The notes beneath the pieces were generated by a model. The model saw only the letters and a list, made by a program, of their open reading frames with translations. It had not been told where the DNA came from and made no database searches. Shown here one piece after another: positions 59,226-64,000 of a stretch of DNA of 64,000 nucleotides (the stretch's first letter is position 1; each line of letters begins with the position of its first letter). This stretch comes from Montifringilla adamsi. Taxonomy: Eukaryota > Chordata > Aves > Passeriformes > Passeridae. The DNA is taken from assembly GCA_017590115.1 (NCBI GenBank), contig JAGGNK010006593.1, positions 536,814 to 600,813 on the forward strand, given 5' to 3'. The translations under genes were made by a program, and so were the position numbers.

Positions 59226-60090
59226 CAAAGGAAAAAAAAAAAGGAGAGAAGAAAAAAGACACACACACCCCTTTCCCCCCTGTCCCCCTGAAAAATTGAC
59301 AAAGCAAACCAAAGTAAAGGGCTGTCAGGAGAGGAGGCTGTGCTGCCTGCAGGGCACCGAGCCAGTGGCTGCCCAGAGCTCTTCCCTCTGAGCTGCCAAA
59401 TCAAGGACTTGGGGCTTTCCTTTCACCCACATGCACCCTCTGTAGTTTCTTCTCCAGAGATGTGTGCTGCTGCTGGGGAAGGCGGGCAGGGTGAGTTGGA
59501 GCGTGGAGTTGCATTGTATCCCAGAAGGCCTCCCTGGCACAAGAGAGAACATGCTGTGGGAGGCATCTCTGCTCCCTGAGATTGTTCATAATGCTAATTT
59601 TTTTTTTCTCCCTCTAACTGTATACCTCAGAGCAAGGAGAATTTCAGTCTGAGGAAAAGGTTGAATTGGCAATGTCTTTCTCAGTCATGTGCCTTCATTT
59701 TTCTTCATTAATCCATTCTGGGCCGTATTACTGGGGTGACAGTATTGACCCCAGGTGTGCCTTAGGTCCAGCCACGCAACCCACAAATCCACGACATTGT
59801 AACATGTGTGATTTTGTAGCCTTTTGACTGTGATCCACTTTCTCAAGAGATGGCCAGTACCCAATCACCACCCTCTTCCCACATCTGCCATCAGAAAGTG
59901 CTGCAAGCTCAGAGAAACCCTTAGTAGGTCAAGGGACCAGGAGCTGACAGTCATCAGCCTGCCCTGATTTATCTGGGTTGCAAATCTGCTCTTGTAAAGG
60001 ATTATTGTCCTCAGAACCGTCTCAAGTTTTGTAACTGGGCACCAGCCATTTCATTTTGACTTGAAATAAAAGAGCAGAAGGCGCTCAGGC
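59226..60090 (+). other. Probable 3' UTR of the flippase gene
   Basis: About 860 nt follow the stop without another exon-like element. They open with a poly-A-rich patch near 59228-59245. The first good polyadenylation hexamer, AATAAA, is at 60065-60070, so cleavage around 60080-60095 is likely. Further AATAAA hexamers at 61726 and 61861 could serve longer transcripts. The extent is an inference without transcript data. Confidence 0.55.
60065..60070 (+). terminator. Candidate polyadenylation signal AATAAA
   Basis: First canonical AATAAA on the + strand after the flippase stop codon, 840 nt downstream. Position and sequence fit the mRNA 3' end; usage is not proven. Confidence 0.45.
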
Positions 60091-60423
60091 TTCCTTACGG
60101 CTCAGACCAGGAAATCTGACCCCTGAGAAGCCTCTGCCATGGTCAGGGCTCACCTGAGCTGCCAGCACGAGTCATCTGCCCCCCCTTAACAGAATGAGGT
60201 GTGTGCACATCTGGCTTGATGGTGATTGTACCGTAATTACTGAAGCCAGAAAAGCTATTTCATGGCCAGCAGCTGAAATAGCCTTTGCTCCACTGTTGCT
60301 GGGGTTCAGTGTAAGGGATGAAGCATGGCCTGGTGGCTCCCTCACCCTCCCTGATAAGCAGAGTGGCCACAATTCAGAGGAGCTTAGTGAGGCCTCAGGA
60401 GTCTCTGCAGTGTTTCATGGCTG

Positions 60424-60578
60424 CAGTGTTTCTCTGTACTGGCTCAAATTTTACTTGGGAGCAGATTATCTATCAAACACAGGTAGTAGAGAGCTGTCAT
60501 GACTTCAGTGTTTCTCTGTACTGGCTCAAATTTTACTTGGGAGCAGATTATCTACCAAACATGGATAGTAGAGAGCTG
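60424..60578. repeat. Tandem duplication, 82-bp period, two copies
   Basis: A segment of about 73 bp beginning CAGTGTTTCTCTGTACTGGC and ending AGTAGAGAGCTG occurs at 60424-60496 and again at 60506-60578, with only a few substitutions. Confidence 0.95.
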
Positions 60579-62079
60579 AAAATCCTGCCAGTCTGACTGC
60601 CAGCAGAGGGACCTAAAATGCACAGATGCAGCTGAAGTCATGGTGATCTTGAGAGACTGGGATTTGCTTGCTGTTTTGTCACACCAGCTCCATAATCAGC
60701 AGGGTTACTGGGTGGAAGGCCAGCGTGGCAGCATGAGAGTCTGTCCTGCCAGCACTGCTGAGCTGTCTAAATGCAGCCTTTTTGTGCAGAGGACTAAGCC
60801 TCTGGCTGTTGTTGCAGGGGTGGGGGTTTTTTGTTTGTTTTCATTTTTTTGTTGAGGTCGGGGTTTTTTCAGCTCCATTATACAAATTTAGACTCCTTCC
60901 TTAATTTGAATTGGATTTTTTTGTGCAGTAACCAGTTGATATTTATGAGACTGCCATGAGTCTCTGAGCTGCCAGGAGGCAGTGTATGATGGCAAGAGGT
61001 CAGCCATGTCCCCATTTCATGGAACACCCTGCTGCCTGTGGTCCCAGTTTCAGCAGTTACTGTGTGAGATTGTTTAAGCTCTAATAGAAGGTTTCATCTC
61101 CCTGTGTTTTTACTCAGTGCAGGAAAGAACAAAAAAAAGAAACAACCATACTAGTCTGTTGCACCTGCTGCTTGGGGAGGCTTGTTGCAAACTGTGGTAT
61201 TAAATGTCAGCATGGCCAGTGCAAAACTGGAGCTGGGACTGGGTCCAGACTTCAGTGTCTAGGAGCTGCTTGCTAGGGAAGGAGTAAATTATCTGGTGAT
61301 CTCCACTGGAAGGAGACACCTAAGTAAAGTGAGAGCCTGTACTCTTGCTGAGGAAACCACTGTAGTTAATGCTTGTCACCTCCCCCTGATTTACCATTCA
61401 CGTTGCAGAGACAATCATGGCTTTCTGAGGAGGATTATGTTTTTCACTGTCAGCCTGCCTGGGGTTAGGGGGAAAAGGAGAATTTGTGCAGATAAGCAGA
61501 CATCCCCATGATACCCAGACTGGTCTGGGGACTGAAAGTCCTGTCAAAGCTGTTCCTGGCATCTGATGCAGCAGAATATATTGCAGAGCAGCAGAGGCAG
61601 ACCTTGTGCTGACAGAGCAAGGAAAATCTGACAGTGTGCCTCTCTTCTCATATGGTTTACGTGCAAAGTACTCACCTTCTGGCTAAAAGGGGATTTGAAA
61701 ATGTTGGCTACGACATGTAGGGGATAATAAAGCTGTTGGTGAGCTTGCACCAGATACAATTCTTTTAGTGGTTTGACACAATCAGCATTTGAAACACATC
61801 AGCTGGCAGTGATGTCTGTCCTACATCACTCCTGATTTTGTAAAATAATTGTTTTTTTTAAATAAAAAGAGAATATTGGGATGATAGATTCCTTGGCACT
61901 CAATTGATGTAACAAGTTTATACGCAGAAGTGCACGGGGGGACGGCCTGTGGGACAATGGATCTGAGACGGCAACCCTTTTCATCCGGTATCCTGACACG
62001 GGAAGCACACAAATTCCCAAAATTTTCCATCCTGGCTAGGATGTTTTAAGAGGAAACTTAGAGGAAACGTCAGACATCC
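60579..62079. other. Intergenic stretch between the flippase gene and the CpG island
   Basis: No gene recognised. Contains AATAAA hexamers at 61726 and 61861 and a T/A-rich patch around 61852-61870. Confidence 0.5.
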
Positions 62080-62275
62080 TTAGGCGGAGGACCCGGGGGG
62101 GGCGGGCGGCGTGGAGAGCCCGCCCCGCGGAGCGGCGGTAAACAGCGGAGCGATGCGGGCGATCGGTAAGGGACGGCGACAGTGCGGGCATTGTGCGGGA
62201 ACTGTGCGGGAATTGCGCGGGGAGGAGCAGGGTCGCTGCTTCTCGTGTGCGCCGTGCTCTGCTGGGCTCCCCGGG
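62080..62275. promoter_or_regulatory. CpG island, probable promoter of a neighbouring gene
   Basis: The only strongly GC- and CpG-rich stretch in the window (for example GGCGGGCGGCGTGG and CGCCCCGCGGAGCGGCGG), in otherwise AT-leaning DNA. On the + strand ATG at 62153 is followed by a GTAAGG donor at 62166, which would make a tiny first coding exon (Met-Arg-Ala-Ile). Transcription in the other or both directions is equally possible. The gene served was not identified. Confidence 0.6.
62153..62165 (+). CDS. Possible first coding exon of an unidentified downstream gene
   Basis: Thirteen bases from an ATG to a strong GTAAGG donor, inside the CpG island. It would encode Met-Arg-Ala-Ile plus one base. 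No continuing exon was recognised to 64000, so this is only a candidate read from position and splice-site form. Confidence 0.2.
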
Positions 62276-62529
62276 GGAGGTCAAAGCGTGTGTCATCGTC
62301 TGTGCGGTGTCTGAAAATTATAATTTAGTCTTTTATGAAGCTGTGGTGTTTCATAGCTTTGTCAAAAATTAATCCCTGAAATAGATTTTTGGATTTTGCT
62401 TTCACCATCTCCCTTTTTTCCTCCTCATTATTCCATAATATAATTATTCAGAGTCTGAACATTGTTTTGCTGTTGTGCCTGTACTTGCTGCCCTGCTGGG
62501 CTGCGGTTTGAGGGTCAAGAATGGCAATG

Positions 62530-62728
62530 CTCTGATGGTGGTGAGGCACTGGAACAGGAGGCCCAGAGGAGCTGTGGGTGCCCCATCCCTGGGAGTGCTC
62601 AAGGCCGGGCTGGATGGGGCTTTGGGCAGCCTGGTCAAAGGGTGTCCCTGCCCGTGGCAGGGGGATAGAACAAGGTGGTTTTTAAGATCTCTTCCAGTGC
62701 AAACCATTCTGTGATTCTTTGATAACCA
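62530..62728 (+). mobile_element. CR1 LINE 3' fragment
   Basis: GGTGAGGCACTGGAACAGGA, CCCCATCCCTGGGAGTGCTC, GGGCTGGATGGGGCTTTGGG and CCATTCTGTGATTCTTTGAT are CR1 3' words with its tail; only about 200 bp remain, beginning 250 bp past the CpG island. Confidence 0.93.
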
Positions 62729-63384
62729 GTGATGAAGTGTTTCCTTGTCTTACATTGCAGCAGAGGAGAGCTTAGAACAGCTCTTTCCTGAACCCACAGG
62801 GTGACAGTGAGCAATCTCTGTCCCTAATACCATGGGGCAGCAGGTGTGTTTGGGCAGATGCACCTCAGGGGTGTTTTCCATTGCTAACTGCAACACCTGC
62901 ATTCCAGGCTGCCTGCTAGCTCTCACTCTGCCCGTGTGCATCCACACAACTCTCTCCCACTGACCTGTAGCCTGGAAGTCCTTACTCGTGAGCAGCTTTT
63001 AGGAAATGGGAGGGCAGAGGAGCACTACGTGCTTGCCCTGGGCTCTCCAGTTGGATACTCAGCAAAGTCTGTTGTGTGAATGGAGACATCTCAGTAATGA
63101 CCTGTGCTAATTACCAGCTGGAACAAAACCAGGAGCATAAAGGCCCTCTTGGATATCTGTGGGCACATGCACTGTATCCTCTAACCCCATGAGACCTCTG
63201 ATACAATTCATCCTAAATCCAGGTATTCTAGTTGGAAAGCTTCCTGTCCTAAGGGTTTAATTTTCTCTCTCTCTAATTTTTAACCTAAATGTGTTCACTG
63301 CATTTATTCTCTTGTTGTTATGCCAGCTTTATACTTTTGCTTCAGCAGTTTTGTTTGTCTCCTGTGATATATTTAGACAGCAAT

Positions 63385-63650
63385 CCTATCCGCTCTCTGC
63401 CTACATTTGCCTAGGCTAAACAAGCCAGGCTCTTAAGTTTCTTCTTGTTTGATAGGTTTTTTGTTTCCCTCAGGCCCTTTCTGCACCTGTTCATTTGAGT
63501 TTATAATTTTTAAATGTGGGTGACAAGAATTTTTTTTGCATGATGCTTCTTTTATCAGTGCCTATACAATAGCTCTGGTATTTCACTGCCTCGCCTAGCT
63601 AGGACTGTGTTTGCTTTTCTTGCAGCCTCATCATCTCTGTGTTCTTTAAC
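63385..63650 (-). mobile_element. Old, degraded CR1-type LINE fragment, antisense
   Basis: GGCTAAACAAGCCAGGCTCT, TTTCTGCACCTGTTCATTTG, AATGTGGGTGACAAGAATT and TTTGCTTTTCTTGCAGCCTC follow the reverse-complement order of ancient amniote CR1 copies. Divergence is much higher than in the other copies. Confidence 0.6.
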
Positions 63651-63972
63651 ACAGTTTTAGTGGTTATTTTTCTTAATTTTCTTATGAATATGCATAATTG
63701 TTAGCTAAATTAGGTTAGCAACATAAATATGTCTCCTCTCATGCCTGACAACATGGGGAGGAGCTGAAGTCATCACAGAATAAGTCTGCGCATGCTGATG
63801 ATTTAAACTTGTGCCTTGTCCTCAGGGCCAAGCTTTTTCCATGAGGGCTGGCAAGGACATTCTGCTACATCTGCTGATGTGTTGGCTGATGTAAATGTGC
63901 TGGAGTGAGGGAGCTGCCATTTTTCCCAGCAATAAGCGTGGGGCTGAGTTCCCAGCCACAGCTCCCAGACAG

Positions 63973-64000
63973 CCCTGTCCCTGTCCCTGTCCCTGTCCCT
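63973..64000. repeat. (CCCTGT)n hexamer repeat running off the window
   Basis: At least four copies of CCCTGT at the very end of the window; the true length is unknown. Confidence 0.9.

Noticed and set aside
1..64000. CRISPR arrays, operons, tRNA or rRNA genes
   Set aside because: None seen. The tandem arrays present lack repeat-spacer structure, and the gene architecture is clearly that of a vertebrate.

Overview
The window looks like avian nuclear DNA, probably from a songbird-like bird. This rests on many CR1 LINE fragments whose 3' ends carry the octamer-like tails typical of birds, long introns holding short exons, and a vertebrate P4-ATPase with canonical GT-AG splicing throughout. The species cannot be read from the sequence.

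One gene dominates. Twenty-six coding exons on the + strand, from 8191 to 59225, join in phase into 1,162 complete codons plus a stop, with no frameshift or premature stop. They encode a class-1 P4-ATPase (phospholipid flippase) of the ATP8B group. The best match by remembered signature residues is ATP8B5 (mouse Atp8b5/FetA); ATP8B2 and ATP8B4 are the nearest alternatives. Only the N-terminal start (probably 10-15 residues) is missing; its exon was not found in 1-8190 and probably lies upstream of the window. All catalytic landmarks are present: DGET, PISL, DKTGT, KGADT, TGDK, GDGAND, and the C-terminal [10 protein letters not shown] motif.

Layout: 1-8190 is the upstream intron or flank, with simple repeats and a CR1 cluster at about 6.35-7.5 kb. 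8191-59225 is the flippase gene, whose introns carry CR1 copies in both orientations, T-rich tracts, minisatellites and one perfect hairpin. 59226 to about 60090 is the probable 3' UTR, ending near an AATAAA at 60065. About 60424-60578 holds an 82-bp tandem duplication. About 62080-62275 is a GC- and CpG-rich island that looks like the promoter of a neighbouring gene. The remainder holds CR1 fragments and a CCCTGT hexamer repeat that runs off the window end.

The human counterpart of this gene is known as a pseudogene (ATP8B5P, 9p13.3), a region whose avian counterpart lies largely on the Z chromosome. An intact bird copy is therefore the most interesting aspect. I saw no operon-like, CRISPR or otherwise novel multi-gene system.
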